Positions 48,742 to 63,099 of a stretch of DNA of 64,000 nucleotides are shown piece by piece; the stretch's first letter is position 1, and each line of letters opens with the position of its first letter. Origin of the DNA: Takifugu bimaculatus (Eukaryota > Chordata > Actinopteri > Tetraodontiformes > Tetraodontidae). A model generated the notes under the pieces. That model made no database searches. It was not told the DNA's origin and saw nothing but the letters and a program-made list of their open reading frames with translations. A program made the translations under genes and the position numbers. The stretch is taken from contig CP034975.1 of NCBI GenBank assembly GCA_004026145.2, positions 16,124,955 through 16,188,954 of the forward strand, in the 5' to 3' direction.

Positions 48742-49269
48742 TGTTACGCTCGAGAGGACTGGCGGTCAAGTGTGGCGGAACCCCAAAGAAGGCAGACAGA
48801 CACGGGAATTAAAAGTAAACTCAAAAGGTTTAATGAAGCAAAAAAAAAACAGGAGGGAAGAAACTAAATGAGAGAGGCCGAGACAAACTATAGGTGCGTG
48901 ATGCGGCAGACGAACCAAGTTCGAGATCCAGGGGCGAGAGTCTGTGGGGGAGTCCAAGTGTCCAGAGGATAGGAGAAATCCGTCCGAGGAAGGGGAAGAG
49001 GAAGAGGTCAGAGGAAGAGGGGCTAGGAAGGTTGTAGAGGAGTCGCTGGAAGACGCAGGGAGTCGCTGGGGAGCCTGGAGAGATGCTGGGTCCACGGGAC
49101 GTGTTGCCAAAAACATCAGTAAGATCAAGCACTGGCCTGAGTGCATAGGGGCCTTTTATGGGTGCAGAGTCGTTTGGGCGGATTGGGTGCAGCTGCAGGA
49201 GAGGGCCCAGGTGGTGGTGGTTGAGCTGATTGCCCAGGAGGAGGTGGGGCCAGAGTAGGAGTCACAACA
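48742..49269 (-). mobile_element. Solo LTR (Ty3/gypsy-like) with 5-base target duplication
   Basis: A 528-base element begins TGTTACGCTCGAG and ends GTCACAACA on the plus strand, giving the TG...CA ends and TGTT/AACA inverted termini of LTRs. It is flanked on both sides by TGCAC (48737-48741 and 49270-49274), a perfect 5-base target-site duplication. Read on the minus strand it has a TATA-like CATAAAAG (49153-49160) and, downstream, an ATTAAA polyadenylation signal (48829-48834), the order expected of an LTR. No primer-binding site, gag or pol flanks it, so the internal part was lost by LTR-LTR recombination. The superfamily is my inference from the layout and target-site length. Confidence 0.8.
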
Positions 49270-49439
49270 TGCACATCTGCTATCCCATCATTCTCCGGAA
49301 GAGTTCTCGCAAGAAGCAATAACACAGATTTAAGTGTAACATGATCAGCAGAAATGCACATTTTGCACCTTGCAACATGAATACAAAGACAAAAGAGATC
49401 TGAGAAGTCTGGGTCCATCACATTAGCCAACGTTCAAAC

Positions 49440-49763
49440 ACGTCTAATAAAAGGTCGCTGCATAATAAAGCAGTCTGGCAATGGAAACACTATCAGAACT
49501 GCAAAGCAACAACTCAAGGTCAAAAAACTGGCAAAATAGAATCGGACGCAGGAGAGTTCACCAGGAGATAAATGCTGGGATTTTGACATGAAGGACAGAA
49601 CAACCTGGCCCAGAAGGGATGGAGAGGGCAGCTTTTATACCAGACAGGAGGAGGGAGACAATGACACACAGATGCAGACGTAATGGTGGTCGGACAGGTG
49701 AGGAGGAAGAGCGATCACACGGGAAGACTAACTAAAAAACTAGCCAAGAACTAATTAAAGTAG
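49440..49763. repeat. Possible second LTR-like or repeat segment
   Basis: Purine-rich text with a minus- or plus-oriented tttatacc TATA-like word (near 49635), similar in style to fish LTRs. No ends or target duplication were found, so this is only a suspicion. Confidence 0.25.
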
Positions 49764-49786
49764 CAAAAACAAACAAACAAACAAAC
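49764..49786. repeat. (AAAC)n tract
   Basis: Five AAAC units. Confidence 0.85.
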
Positions 49787-52700
49787 CTCTGGACCCTTCC
49801 GAGCCTGTTTTGTGCTTTTCTCTGCCCTCTGAGGAGGTGAAGCTGACTGCTCCTCCTCCTAACCCTGCCGTGTTTGCGCTGGGTAAATAAGCAACAATTC
49901 ACACCTTTTCCCTCAAAATATACATCAGGATGAAGCCCATGATATGCAGCCGAGATGCTGTCACCGGGAATTTGATTCGACTCGACTGTTTTCTCTCTGC
50001 TATCCGAACCCAGCAGCCCAACATGCCCCGTTTCGGTGGTGATGAATTCACAGTTGACTATCAGGTGGCAATTTTTCCACCCAGTGACTCAGCGCTCATC
50101 ATGTTCCAGGAGGTGAGAAGCCTTCCCAGGCTTCTAGACACAACACTTGCAATCATTTCCCCAAAAAATGCACCGTTTGCTGACAGAAACGCGCCCCCCC
50201 CCTTCCTGTATGTCACTGACAGCAGTGACTTGGCAGCAGATGATTCACTCGTGGTGCATCTCCCTCGGCTCAGGTCGGCCTGCCGTGCAAAAGGGGGGTA
50301 AATGAACCATTAACCTGTTTTTGCTGTCATCGTGGCCAACGCAGGACAGATGGTGTTGTCAGAAGATCTCTTGCCAGTGATGTATTTTTAATGTGCTTTA
50401 AGTGCTGAGGCTGAGAGGAGGTAAAACGTGCTCCTACTACAGCTGCGTCGACAGCCATTCTGTCCAATTCACAATTGTTTTTAAATCCAGATAAACCAGC
50501 TGAAGTCCAGCTACTCCAAATGCATCAGCTGTTTACAGTTTTTCTATAACGCATGCATGTGCAGGCTGGGTTAAACAGGGCTGAAGCCGTTCGACGCTCG
50601 TATGAAGAGCCGACACACTTTCGTACAGAGCTGCAGCAATTACAGCCGGAGCTTTTGCAAAGTTTCACACCGTCGTGTCTCCGTGCTTAACTGAAGCAGC
50701 TGTAGAAGCTTTTGTGGGTGTGAGACTGTGAATGCTTTGTTCCAGCAGCACATTGCCGAGAATTAAAGAACCGCTCGACATATTCATGCCCATCTGTTGT
50801 TTGGACTTAACACAAGGCAGTGCTGCAGAGAGATGGGGAACATCAGAGCACTTGGGCTTCATATCACACTGAAGGTCCAGACAAAGTCGTTTAGACTGTC
50901 TCTGGCTTTGCAGAGCAGCAACAAGTTCAATGGTTTCTTTCTCCTAATCAACATTCCTCTCAGTATTATAGAAGGTTTGGTCCTTTTCTATGGAAATGAG
51001 GATTCCCACTCCCTTTAAATACAAAGAAGCTGTAAATATAAAATGATCTAACTCTAATATGCTGTAAATATGCAATGGAATCACAACCACTTCACACTAA
51101 AAACAGCAGCGTTTGACATTTAAGTATATTTGTGCTATCAGTGCTTTCTCTGCGACCAGGTAGACGCTCATTGTTGTTTTCTCGAAATTCAATTTGAGAG
51201 TAGATGCATGTGAAGTGCATATACATTTTTCACTGATCATAATACCATTAAAATTGTATTTCATGTATAATAACATAAAAAGCAGAAGTGGCTGATGTGG
51301 CCTTGGGAATGGCGGCGGTGCTGTCCGTGGTGCTGAAGCCGGTCCATCAGAAACATGCGATTGCCTTTTCTCCTTATATTTTTAAGTTTCCATCTTTTAT
51401 GCGCTGAACTTTGTCTTATAAATGTTGGTAGAGTCTTAAAAGGAACACCGCTGTATTATTTATAGATTTTTGACCTGGGAACTTGGGTTCTGTGTGGTTT
51501 TTTCTTTGTCTTGTTATATTTCCATCACATCTCTTTCTTTCAAAGTCTATTTATTTTCCTTGTAACTACTGACAGTAAGGATGGAGTAACAGAGGAGGAA
51601 GAGATGGAAAGATGCCATTTATTAGCCCTCTCTTCATTACCACGACAAATTAGTAGCTCCGTGCTTCATTACTTTACGCTGTGGCCAGTTTACCAGAGCT
51701 GTCATTCCTCTTTTTTAAAATTATTTTTCTAGTTTTTAACTTATAGTTTATGCACATTAGAATGCAAGAAAGCCAACAGAGGGACTTTGATGCGTAGAGG
51801 TGAGTGATAAACTGATTAGGTGTAAAAAGAGATATCTTTGCACTGATCCTAGTCAGTCACCTTCTGTCTGCTTCAGTGTTGCTGAAGTTCACCTCTCAGT
51901 CCTGCTGGCAGCAGCTTCTGTTGGGATCTTTAGTGTTTGGATACACTGATTTTTAAAAAAAATAGACAGGCTCTTTCTTTGTGATTGTATTTCAATCAGC
52001 TTCAATTTGTTCTCCAAAGACAAACATACTGAATCCGTGCTCAAAGAGACACTGATAAAGAGGTGCACGGTGGCGAGAAGACGGGAAGGAGTAGGCGTAT
52101 CTGCTGGGAGTTTGTCAGAAGGTTAAATGGAACTCTTGGAGAAGCTCGAGAGCCTCTTTATTCTCTTAATTGCACGTTCAGCACAAAGTCTTTGATTAAA
52201 AACTTTCCTAGTTAATTGAAGGCGCCTTGTCATTTCTGTCTTAAGTTACTGGAATCGTCTACATCAGAGCAAACAAGAGCGTCGTTCCCTCACATCTTAT
52301 ATGTAGCAACACTGAACTGCATGTAAGTGTGCAGAAATAGCTGAACATTTTATCTTTCATCAGCACTGAGCACTGAGCTAACTCTTCTCCTCCTGGTTTT
52401 GACAGCTTGATCCAGCTTTGTTTAAGGCTCTGGCAGTCATATCTTTGGGTTGGGTGAGCAGAACTTTCATGACATTTCATGTATTTTCATAGAAAGGCTG
52501 TTTGAACAGACAGCTTACTAGCCAGTTGTTGTCTTGACCACCTTTACTAATAAAATCATGCTGAAATACATTATTTCCTTTTGTACTTACAGTATTATTA
52601 CTGCATAAACACAAGTCCTATTATACAGTCATCTTTTGCTTCACTTAAACCTTTAGTGAAGTTAACTCAAGAATGTCCCTTATAAGACCTCCGGACTGTT

Positions 52701-55256
52701 TAGGTGGGTCTCAAACTGGGTTGTTTGTGATAGAAGGGGTTTATTCTAGAAGGCTGGGGGTGTTTTAAACCAGAGAGGAGAATATTGAAAGCTGCAGTTT
52801 ACGCTAACAGCCCCGATTCTGTCTCAATGATTTACACCAGAGTCTTCTGGAGGCTTTTAGCATAAAACACTGGCCCTCTGTGGGACCTGCATCTGTGATA
52901 ATTTACCTGGTGGTAATGAGATAACACGTGTTCGAAGACTTGCTGTCACACTTTCACAATGCCTGCACAAACAGAGGACAGTGGCCTGTGGATTTTCCTC
53001 ACTCCGGACAAAGAGCAGGCGATGACAGGGAGGGAAAGCACTGTTGCAGCACCGTGACGAATTAAATACAGCGAAGGCTTCCTTTCAAATGTGCCAGTCA
53101 GTCCCAGTTAGAGGCAGAAGAGAGAGCTGCTAATTATCTAAACAGATCTAAAACAAAGCACAGCAAGAAAAAAAAGCTGTTGTTTAGCTGCCCGCTGTGA
53201 TCCTCACGGCTCCCTCTCTTATCAACCCCATCATTGGATTTGGATCTCATCCTAACTGAGATCATCTTCCTGAATCCACTGAAAGTGACCTCCTTTAGAT
53301 CTATGTATTAAAATGAAGCAGCAAAGTTGGGCTGGACTTACAGGTTTATTCCCCCCCGACATGATTCAGGATTGCAGGATTGAGAAGTATATATTTTTCT
53401 TATTTCCACTGTCTGGATCTTGGTTTTGCAGATCTAATGATAGTCATTTATGGTGCTGAAGGCTTCCACACATCCCTCCTCTCCACAGCAGTTAGCATGG
53501 CTGACGTTATAGTTAATTAGCTAATGCAGGATGATGAAGACCTGATGCCATTTCTTTCGAGGGTCTGCTGCGCTGAGCAGCTGAACTCAGCCACTTAATC
53601 AAATCCAAAGGGGGAGGGTCTGGATAGCTTTGCGTTTTGGGAATACTGCCAACACAGGAAACCCATGAAACAGAGCGCAGAGAAAAATAATGGGGAGAAG
53701 CGAGACTGACGTTGTAGGAATCTCTAAGAGAAGCTATTCCTTAAAGTTTCCCTTAAGATTTTCTTGTGGATTCATTTTGAAATATCTTTCTCAGATGTCT
53801 GAGATATTCTCGGGACTCCTATTAGACCAAAGTTCTAACAAGTTCTAACACAAACAAGGCTGGGACACTGTACTGAGCCTGGGATATCTGCTGTAGAGGC
53901 CTGGGGAAGGCAAAGGGAGGGGGGAGGCAGTTAGTTACAGGTGCATAACAGGGGTGAGGGAGGGTTGTGAACACAAACCTAAAGCTACAGACTGAAATGA
54001 CCTACCAGATGAATCTGTCTCCTTCGCACTTCCCATAGATTTTAAATTGACTTAAACAGTTTTTCTACTTTAATAGTGCAGCCTTATAACAATGGGTGCG
54101 TTATGGCCTCAGAGTTTCAGAGGAAGAGGAGTCTGGCTTGGACTGCACACTTTGGTTTGGGCACCAAATGAATCAGCACTCGGCCGACAAGATTCCTGTC
54201 TATGGGAGTCTGGGCGCCACACGTCTGCCTTCCTCCTGCAGTAGAACAGTGCTGCTCTTCCCTTTTGCTGCCCTTCTGCTTCCATTCTTGGACCCCCTCG
54301 TGTTTTTGACTCTTTCACCTTCGTCCCCTCTGTCCTGGCTCACATAGGTGTGATCAGAATATTTAAAAGTCCTCTTATGTAAATGCTGCCAACAAACACC
54401 CTCAGCTGTTGCCCAACGTGCGGCTCAACCTACCTGCTCATCTAAAAAGTGCACTGAGGTCGAGGGGCGTGCAAACTTGACTCCTGTTTACCTGTGTAGG
54501 TTTGTGACAATGGGCCCAACTTAACTGGAGGATCCTTCAGGGAGATTCCCCTGCGTTACTTAGCAACAGCGTGCTCACGTTCCCGAATCATTCACGTTTT
54601 CTTAAAGAGCGACAAATCCACAAATCCCTCTGCCGACGTGTGTTTCAGAGTGTAGACCGAGCAGAGGAAAGGTGGATGGTCCAGATTCAGGACCAACTGA
54701 TAGAAGGGAAAGAATTGTGTGTGTTTGGTCACAACCAAGGTTTCCCCCACCTTTTTCAGCACGTCACAGGTGTTTTCCCATTAACTCACTTAATGTTCGT
54801 GGTAATTATCTTTTATTGGCAATATCACACAGTATCACGGTTATAACATCTTGCTCATCATTGCCAGATGAGGAAGCACATCTGTAAACCCTCTAATGTG
54901 TGTACAAAGACCACATTGAGGTCCACATTAGTCCTTTATGTATTGAAGACTTTCTGAATCATGGCTCCAGTATTTAGGTGAATGTGAAGACAAAGTTAAG
55001 CAGTATTATACGATCATCCACGAGTATCATCAAATATGCAGTTTGATCGACCAGCAGTCTTTTATATTGTGTCTAACGTCTGATTGGAATGTGTGTGTTT
55101 GCTGGTTCACCATGAAGAGGCCAGACTCTGACCTGATCTGAACCAGATGTGCTGAACCAATCAAATCAAGACTCATCGACGGGAAATGGAGCATTTCCAT
55201 GTGCAGAAACTGACCAGATGTCTGGGGAACTGATAAAAAGGGACACTGTGCTGCTG

Positions 55257-55258
<2 letters not shown>
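49787..55258. other. Intron-like DNA, nothing recognised
   Basis: A 123-codon plus-strand frame (49930-50301) contains a possible exon ending at ATGTTCCAGGAG followed by GTGAGA, but no family is recognised and no acceptor side is convincing. A small direct repeat (aagttctaac, twice) sits near 53830. Confidence 0.35.

Positions 55259-55314
<56 letters not shown>
55259..55314. repeat. (GT)28 microsatellite
   Basis: Uninterrupted GT run of 56 bases, preceded by three CTG units. Confidence 0.97.
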
Positions 55315-55317
<3 letters not shown>

Positions 55318-57159
55318 GTGATCTAATGTGTCTGCACGCTGTTGTGAGCGCAGACACTTGTGTCCTGCCCATCCCAGGAGCTCCACCTTTATTTGACGCT
55401 GTTGTTATTTTTAGAGCGGTGTCGAAAGGTCAGCGACTCTTGGCTGGGGGGTAAAAATGGAAACACAGGTTGGACAGAGAACACTGGGAATTAAACCAAC
55501 ATCCGCCACAGTCACCTGCGACAGCCGAAATCATGCTTTGATGGAAAATATAAATCATTTAGCTTTAATAGTTAAAATAGTTAAGCTGATTTTAGCCTGT
55601 TTGACATTCAAGCACAAATACAACTGAGGTCTATGATTTGTAACCTGTTGGTGTAATTTAGATCTTGTAAGGGTGATGAGATCTTTTGTTTAGATGCTTA
55701 TTCCACAGTTGGATAACACGTTGGCCAGATCCCTGATGTCCCCAGATCCACTTTGAACCGACAGATCGGAGCAAATCCACTACCTTGACCCGCTGCCGAG
55801 GGAGTCGCTGGATGACGGAGGTAGAGACCCCCCCCCCCCAAGAACACCAGAGCCCGGTCAGATCAATGATGAGAACATAACTTGGGGTGGGTTCTCCTCT
55901 GAATCCTGTGGCGCTGCCCTGCCCCTGGGACTGAGGCTTGAATCAAGTGGATCTCTCAGATGTCTCAGCAGACTGTCTCTCTGCTCCCTTCAGCTGTTCA
56001 GCGCTGCTCTTTCAGCTGAAATGAACATTTATTCCAGCATTTCTCTTCTTTATTGTTTGAGTAAATCAACGACATCTTATCAGAATAAGCAGAATATTCA
56101 TGCGCTTGACCACAAAATGAAGTGTTTGCTGCTGACGTGCGCTGCGTTGGCGCCATCATGACAGTCTCAAAAACACCTACGAGAGTCAAAATGAAAGGTT
56201 CCGGTTTGCTAATGTGCTTTCTTCATTTGCTGCTATTGATGAGATTTGAACAGCTTTTGAAAAGCCGCACAGCTGGTTTATGGTTTTATAACTCTGTTGT
56301 TTCATTAGTGGAGTAGGAGAATTATTTTGAATGAAACGGAGACTTTCCAGATGCTTATCTACGCTGATAACATGCACAATGGATTCGTTTTCAACCCATT
56401 TCGGGTTAAGCATAATTGAAGAAGCATATATGCACTAAAGTCTAATAATAGGACAGCTTAGCTCTCACACTGCCGTGTGATCATGTTTTAATTTGAAATC
56501 TTGTTTTGAAAGTCTCGCTGTGGCCGCCTGAGGTCAGACTATGTGACAAGTGGCCGTCACGAAGCGCATCCACAGTTCTGCCCCCTGCCAAAAACATGCG
56601 TATCTCGTAGCCCTTCATAGGACTGAACAACACGTCCCTCCTCCTCGTCCTCCAACACCTCCTCTGTAAGTAGGCGTCATGGAGGAGGTGAGCGAGCACG
56701 AGTGCGTTAAGGCCAACGTTAAAGTCTACATTTGTCCTGCCAACATTCGGAGCGCTCAAATCAAGAAACACTTCTTCTTCATGTGACTCTGTTTGCACCT
56801 TTATTTTTATTTTTTAATTTTGCAGTGTATTACATAGGTTTAATACTAGCTCCTCTGTTTGTAGCCCAACCATAAAGTCAAGTTTTGACATCTCATTTAC
56901 ACGCCAGCTAATTATAGACCTCTGTAATTACAAATGTGTCATTTCTCATTGGGCCCTAACCACAGACATGGTAATGACGCTGCATAACAAAAGGTCTACA
57001 AATCATTCCTCACTGATTATATATCCTTTAATTATGACAATGAATAAAACCCAAAACAAAGTAGGTGCCCACTGTATATTAATCAACCTGTCCTTTGTCC
57101 ATTAACCTGATTTGAAAGTGTGCTGTGTAAATAATCCCAACATGGTGAAAAAAAGGCTC

Positions 57160-57161
<2 letters not shown>

Positions 57162-57230
<69 letters not shown>
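57162..57230. repeat. (GT)n microsatellite
   Basis: 69 bases of uninterrupted GT. Confidence 0.97.
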
Positions 57231-57231
<1 letters not shown>

Positions 57232-58513
57232 TGCAGCAGGATCCTCTAGTGCTGCACCACTGACCGCTATTGGAAACTCTTTGCCAAGGGCACTGATCTA
57301 TATACTGTATGACAGAATCCACTGTGGCTCTGTTGCATAACATACGGAAATGGAAACAAATCCCACAATCTTTTTTTCACTCTTTCTATTCTATATCACC
57401 CCCTTCCTTTTATGTAATGTAAACACACACACAGGGCTCAGCTCCCTGAAACCCATGAGTACTACTGATCCCTGTCTTATAATAAATAAAACCAATAACT
57501 CAATCAGGTCATGACCACCACAGATCCCCTGAGATTAGTGTGGTTTCTCTCGTCAGAACTCTCCACTGAGTTCACCACCACATCCTTGGACAGAAAGGGA
57601 ACGCAAACACAGCGTCGGGGATGTGGCTGCCTTCGGCCACTTCCAGGCATCTTAAACTGGCTCCCCAAAGGGTAACATTTCTAAATTCTGCTAGTATTTA
57701 ATCCACTTATTTGATCCACTCACGCTGTGTCCTGCTTGATGGGTTTAGATGTAATGGGAATAATTTTGTCAACGACGCTATTTTTTTAGTCAATTTAATA
57801 TTTTTTTTCAAGCAGGAGCGTCGTCACTGTGGTCCTGCAGCAGTATCTTACCGAGCTCTGCGCTGCCCTCTAGTGGTCGAAAATCAGAACGGCTCTTGGA
57901 TAAATATAAAGCAACTTCAAGGGGGGTCTCAATCATTCTAAAGGGGCTGCTTTTTTTCATTTAAAAGAACAGCAGGCGACGTTGCTACACCTTCCAGATG
58001 TGCAGGCTCCGTTGAAGTAACCTGACACATGTTCACAGCTGTAATAGCACACGGTTGCTCCAAAACCAGATGGAGGAAGTGAAGTGGATAATTGTACAGC
58101 AAATGCACCTCTATTCTCTGACAGCCTCGATATTTCAGAGGATTTGTTCAGTCTTCGTCTTAAAAAAAAACAAGCTAAACATTAGCGGGTGCCAAATGAA
58201 TCCTACTTTAACCAGATGTTGTTGTGATGTACATAATGATATAATTTAAACTTATGACAAACGATTAGCATGCAAAAAAACAACGCAAGCTGTAATAAAA
58301 AGACTGATCTCTATAAATGCCTCTAGATATTAGAAAGTATATCATATTGTTTTAATTAATATCAATAAATACAGACATAAAATAAACAATGAACAAATAA
58401 ACATTGCCATACTGAGTTGGCAAGTTACTATAAAGATGTTTAATCACCTCTTTTGTCAGCATTTAACTAAGTTTCTGCTGCAGAAGTTAGATGAATTTCA
58501 TGTTGTAGTCGTA

Positions 58514-58515
58514 TG

Positions 58516-58578
<63 letters not shown>

Positions 58579-58580
58579 CG
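58514..58580. repeat. Imperfect (GT)n microsatellite
   Basis: About 67 bases of GT with one GGT slip and terminal GC variants. Confidence 0.95.
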
Positions 58581-59807
58581 TATTTAAAGTGCCCCATTTG
58601 TTTGATCGTAAGTCGGTGTGATGTGTCGAATCTGACACGATGACACATCCAGCAGTGATTCAGAATCGTTTGTCACCTTTTTTCTTCGGTCATTGTGCGC
58701 TTTTGTCTCCTGTGTGACGAGTTTCCCTCTCAGACATCACAGACCTGCAGTGAAACAGCTTCAGTGCCACAGTTGATGCATCTGGCGCGTCGCCTGACAT
58801 CTGATCTGTGAGTGTTAATGGTTGTCTGGGTGGGTTGTAATGTCTGCCGGTTAATGACTGCTGCCACGCAGGAGCTTCCATCTCCTCATGCCACACTAAT
58901 CACACCTGCAACCCCGTCCTCTCGATCAGTTCTCTGTCAAACACGGGACACGTGCACGGTAATTATGAAGAGCTGGGGCTCGTCGGCTGAACTTTATTCT
59001 CTGCAGCCAGAGAGGCGCCAGTGATGACTGGGGTCATAACTTTTGCTCTCATTAGTCCTTCATCACTCAGCTGAGGTTTTTATATAGGAGATATTAAAAA
59101 GGACTGCAGTGATTTATCCTAAGAGGATTTGAATGTAAGATTGTAGTATTTGGTTCATTAAATAAAAGTTTTTTTTAAACCTTTCACCAGGAATTACTTG
59201 AGACCTCCCTGGATGTGCTTTGAGCAACTCGTTAACTGGCTTAGTTTAATAATCCAAATAAGAGAATTGAAGTTCAGTGACTGAAGTTACAGAATCACTT
59301 GTTCACAGTAGCTCTTAATATAACTTCATGTCATGTCAGGTCAGGTGGGTGCTGTTTATGGACCAAAGCAGCCTAACCTTTTTTGAAGAGCCCTGATGCA
59401 TTCACTGACCCTATAGTTTTACCCGTATCACAGCTTTGGATCTTTGAACCCTTCTCTGTCCCGACATCACCCTCCTTGCTATTCTCTCAAGGTTCCCAGC
59501 ACCCAAATGTAAACGTTCAGTCCAACCTATTAATATGAATGTGTTCCCCATACACACACACTCCATACACACCGGCTGGCACCGGCCCCCAGCTTCTGCT
59601 TTCTTGTACACACTCATAAACAATACACTGTGCACTAGCTTACCTCCACAGGCTCTCTCATAGACAGCTCAGAGCTCTGGAAACAGGCCCTGCCAGAGGG
59701 GTTTGGGCTAATTAATATTCCCTCACACTAACCAGGGCTTCTCCAAGGAATCTCATACTGCTGACAGGGCACAATCCGTCACTGCTGCAGCCTGAAAATA
59801 AGATCAA

Positions 59808-59812
<5 letters not shown>

Positions 59813-59840
<28 letters not shown>

Positions 59841-59841
59841 G
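59813..59841. repeat. (GT)n tract followed by (GA)n
   Basis: 29 bases of GT, then a short GAGAGAGA run a few bases on. Confidence 0.9.
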
Positions 59842-60302
59842 GAGTTAGAGAGAGAGAGAGACAGAGTGACTGAAGAGTGAGCTCACTCCTCAGTGAATTG
59901 TTTCATCCCTGTCCTCTGTTCCTCTTTCATTACTCTCCTCCCTTTATAGTGTGGTCTTTTGTACATATTAATCCTCTTACATACTCTATTTTATTCATCA
60001 AAATAACACTGTGGGGCCTCAGAACAAGACAGTGATGTCTAGTCTTCTTTTTAACAGACGACACACAATTTCCTAGCCATGATCCACCCTCACCTGACAT
60101 CACTTTTTCTTCTGACCAACCTTTTTTTAATGAAACACACAGTAGTTCAGCAACACAGGAGTGTGTTTTTGGTGATAGGGGGTTATTAAAGTGTGAAGCT
60201 CAGAACTGGAGGCTACCGCATCTCATTAATGTCCCTGTTGGAGAAAATCTCACCTCAGGCTCATAATGATACGAGGATACCAGCCCAGCTCTCTCTTTCT
60301 TA

Positions 60303-60303
60303 C

Positions 60304-60368
<65 letters not shown>
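60303..60368. repeat. (CA)n microsatellite
   Basis: 66 bases of CA with one CG near the left end. Confidence 0.97.
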
Positions 60369-60371
<3 letters not shown>

Positions 60372-62816
60372 CATTAGTCAGTTAATAAAGGGCTTTGTGG
60401 GGGTGAATATCCCCTCCGTATCTGTTTCCCCTTTAAAGGTGGGTGAGGGAATCTCAGACTACTTGATTCATCAAATAAATATTTTACTTTAATAGAAAAG
60501 ATGAGATTTAGGGATCATCGGGCTGAAGCAGAGACGAAGAGATGTAAGAAAAAAAATCATTTCCCCCAATCCCATTAAAGTATGGCTCCTTTAATGTTGC
60601 ACTGTGATTTGATTTAGTTTGAGTGACGCCTCCTTTAGTCCCCCAGAGCTGCCGAAGGCCTCCGAGTGTTTGGTGCCAGAACATGAGCCCCTGCAGCAGA
60701 GTAATAACGGTGATCTAATGGCTTGTTTGTCCCACTTCCATTGGGTGGCATTTCCTTCACATGCTTAAGCAGGACAGCTAAATAACCCTAATGTCATTTC
60801 CTCCGAGGAGATTGGATTAAACTCTCCTGACCTAATGAGGGTCTGGCTTCACAAATCTGCATCAGATTGGGCTCTGCTAGATGCACTTTGGCCGCAAATT
60901 TTTTCCAAACCATTCAACAATGCTCGGTATTAAAATCGGGACTCTCGTGCAAAGGCTTTATATGGGTTCACCAGTTTCTGCTCTTTTACAGGCTCATTTC
61001 CTGTTCGGTAGATCCTGGGGCAACATTTAGTGCTTTTTCACCAGAAGCAGATGAAATGTCCACATGTGTTAGTCTAACTGCCCTCCTCTGTGACACCATA
61101 ACCATGTTAGTTCCTTGAAGGGGCAGTATAAACAGCCCTTGGGACGACACGGGGAAAGATGTGAAAGACTTTGGAGGGCTTTGGAATGAGGCTGCAATGG
61201 ACCCTCAAAGGTTTACATGTAGGAAGAAAAAAAATGTAGGTACGTGCTCATTTAGATAGAAAAATCTACACATCTTGTCGTGTTTTGTTAGTGTTTTCTG
61301 TTGTGTGGTCTTTGAAGTTTTTGCTGTTGTGTTGATCAGCCACCTCGCTGCCGCCTTAAAGGCTTTACACCCGAGTAATCTCACGCCGTGTGAGCCGCAC
61401 TGAGAACCTTTCTAGACTTTAAAAGGCTCGTATTGATTCAGTCGAATTTGCCGAAGTTTAGAGCATTTATGGGGGACGGCTGCCTTTCTGAAGCCCGCTC
61501 TTGTTCATTTGATGAAAATGGGTGAATATTTGCCACAGCTCAGTATTATCAGATGTAACGAGTTTCAAGCTGCCTTCACATTGAATGAACAAGTCTTTAC
61601 TAAGCCAGATTCAATGCTTTATTTCATCTGTGTGTTTCTTAGTGTGCTGGATTTCTTAGGTATTAACACCTGTATCCATGAATTCTGACATTATACTGTT
61701 TGTACTTCTGTTACCTCTGAAGACGAGGTTTCATGTTGGGGAATCAGCGCTGGGCTGATCTAGAATACAGGCATGGGAGCAGAGGCGCTGGCTGGGAGTC
61801 AGGGAGCATTGCTGGGCTAACAGTGTCCGCTGCCGGCTGCTGCTTTAACTGCAGCATCATCAGTGTAGCAACAGGAGATGTTGAGTAGAAGCTGCAAGGT
61901 TTATTCTTTTACAATCTAGCTTAATTGAAATAGGAATGGCTTCAGCTGTGTGTAATCTCTTTCTCAGACCCGTGACTGGATGCACAAACTGCCCTGACTG
62001 TCTTTCATGGTACCCTACGATTCATCTTACTGTGATCCGATGTGCCCAATCTTGATCCGATCGTTACCAATGTCATTATATCGCCCAATTTACCGTTCAA
62101 TTGAGATTTTGTTAAAATGCCTCAGAGGCGATCGGGCTTGATTTATCGCTCACATGTGTGATCACTCTCAGCAACAGTCATCTGTCTCAGTCAACGTTCC
62201 TGCTCTATTCGCTGTGCAAAACATGCCTGCAGCCATCGTACAAAACACAATACAGGACATTTGAGCAAGGTTATACCAGTGTTCTCTTCTGAAATAAACA
62301 GTTTGTAAATGGCAAATTGTATTTGATTTCAGCTCTGCCCTAAAATTGAGTTACTCCATTTACATCAAAGAGGTTTGGAGATTTTCAAGGCAAATAGCTG
62401 ATCAGGGTTGTGATTATCTGATGATTCTTGGATTAAACTGAGGTGGCTGTGCCACTCCTAATCAGGGGAAGAGGAGGGAAGTGGATACTTCCGTAATAGA
62501 GCACCACAGTAAGCTTCGACATGGAGGCAAATCTATTTTCTCTGAGGGAATTAATGACATCCACAAACAGCAGATGGCTCTCTTGAGTTTAGGTTTATTT
62601 TTGCCGCTCAAGATTTAGATGAGATTCTCCTTCATCCCTCAGAAATTGGATACAGTTTTGACGTTGTTTTCACTTCAAGCCATCATTAAAATGACAAGAA
62701 TATGAACCTTGGGTTAATCTAAAGTTTTCTGTGTGACGTCAAAGCTGTGAGAATGCGCTGTCCGTGGTGCTGATGAGCAAATAGCCCGCCTGAAGAGCCA
62801 TTCAATGGTTTCTCTA
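60369..62816. other. Intron-like DNA, nothing recognised
   Basis: No exon seen. The region is not visibly repetitive and could hold conserved non-coding elements, which cannot be judged from one sequence. Confidence 0.35.

Positions 62817-62884
<68 letters not shown>
62817..62884. repeat. (ATT)n trinucleotide repeat
   Basis: 68 bases of perfect ATT units. Confidence 0.97.
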
Positions 62885-62886
<2 letters not shown>

Positions 62887-63099
62887 CTGCGTTTAAAGGG
62901 CACTAAAGGAAACATAAATGTACTTCTGTTCCTGTATTTAACCCCAATAATTTGCTCACGTTAATTGTCTCACAGCAACAGGGCGTTTCGGTTAATGAAA
63001 TCAAAAAAAGCTGAAGCGAGGCGCGTAAAAAAGGTGGCAGCGCTTCATTGAGAGCAGCAGAACCCAGTTGGTCTTTCCTCCTGGTGGTCCAGAGGGAGT

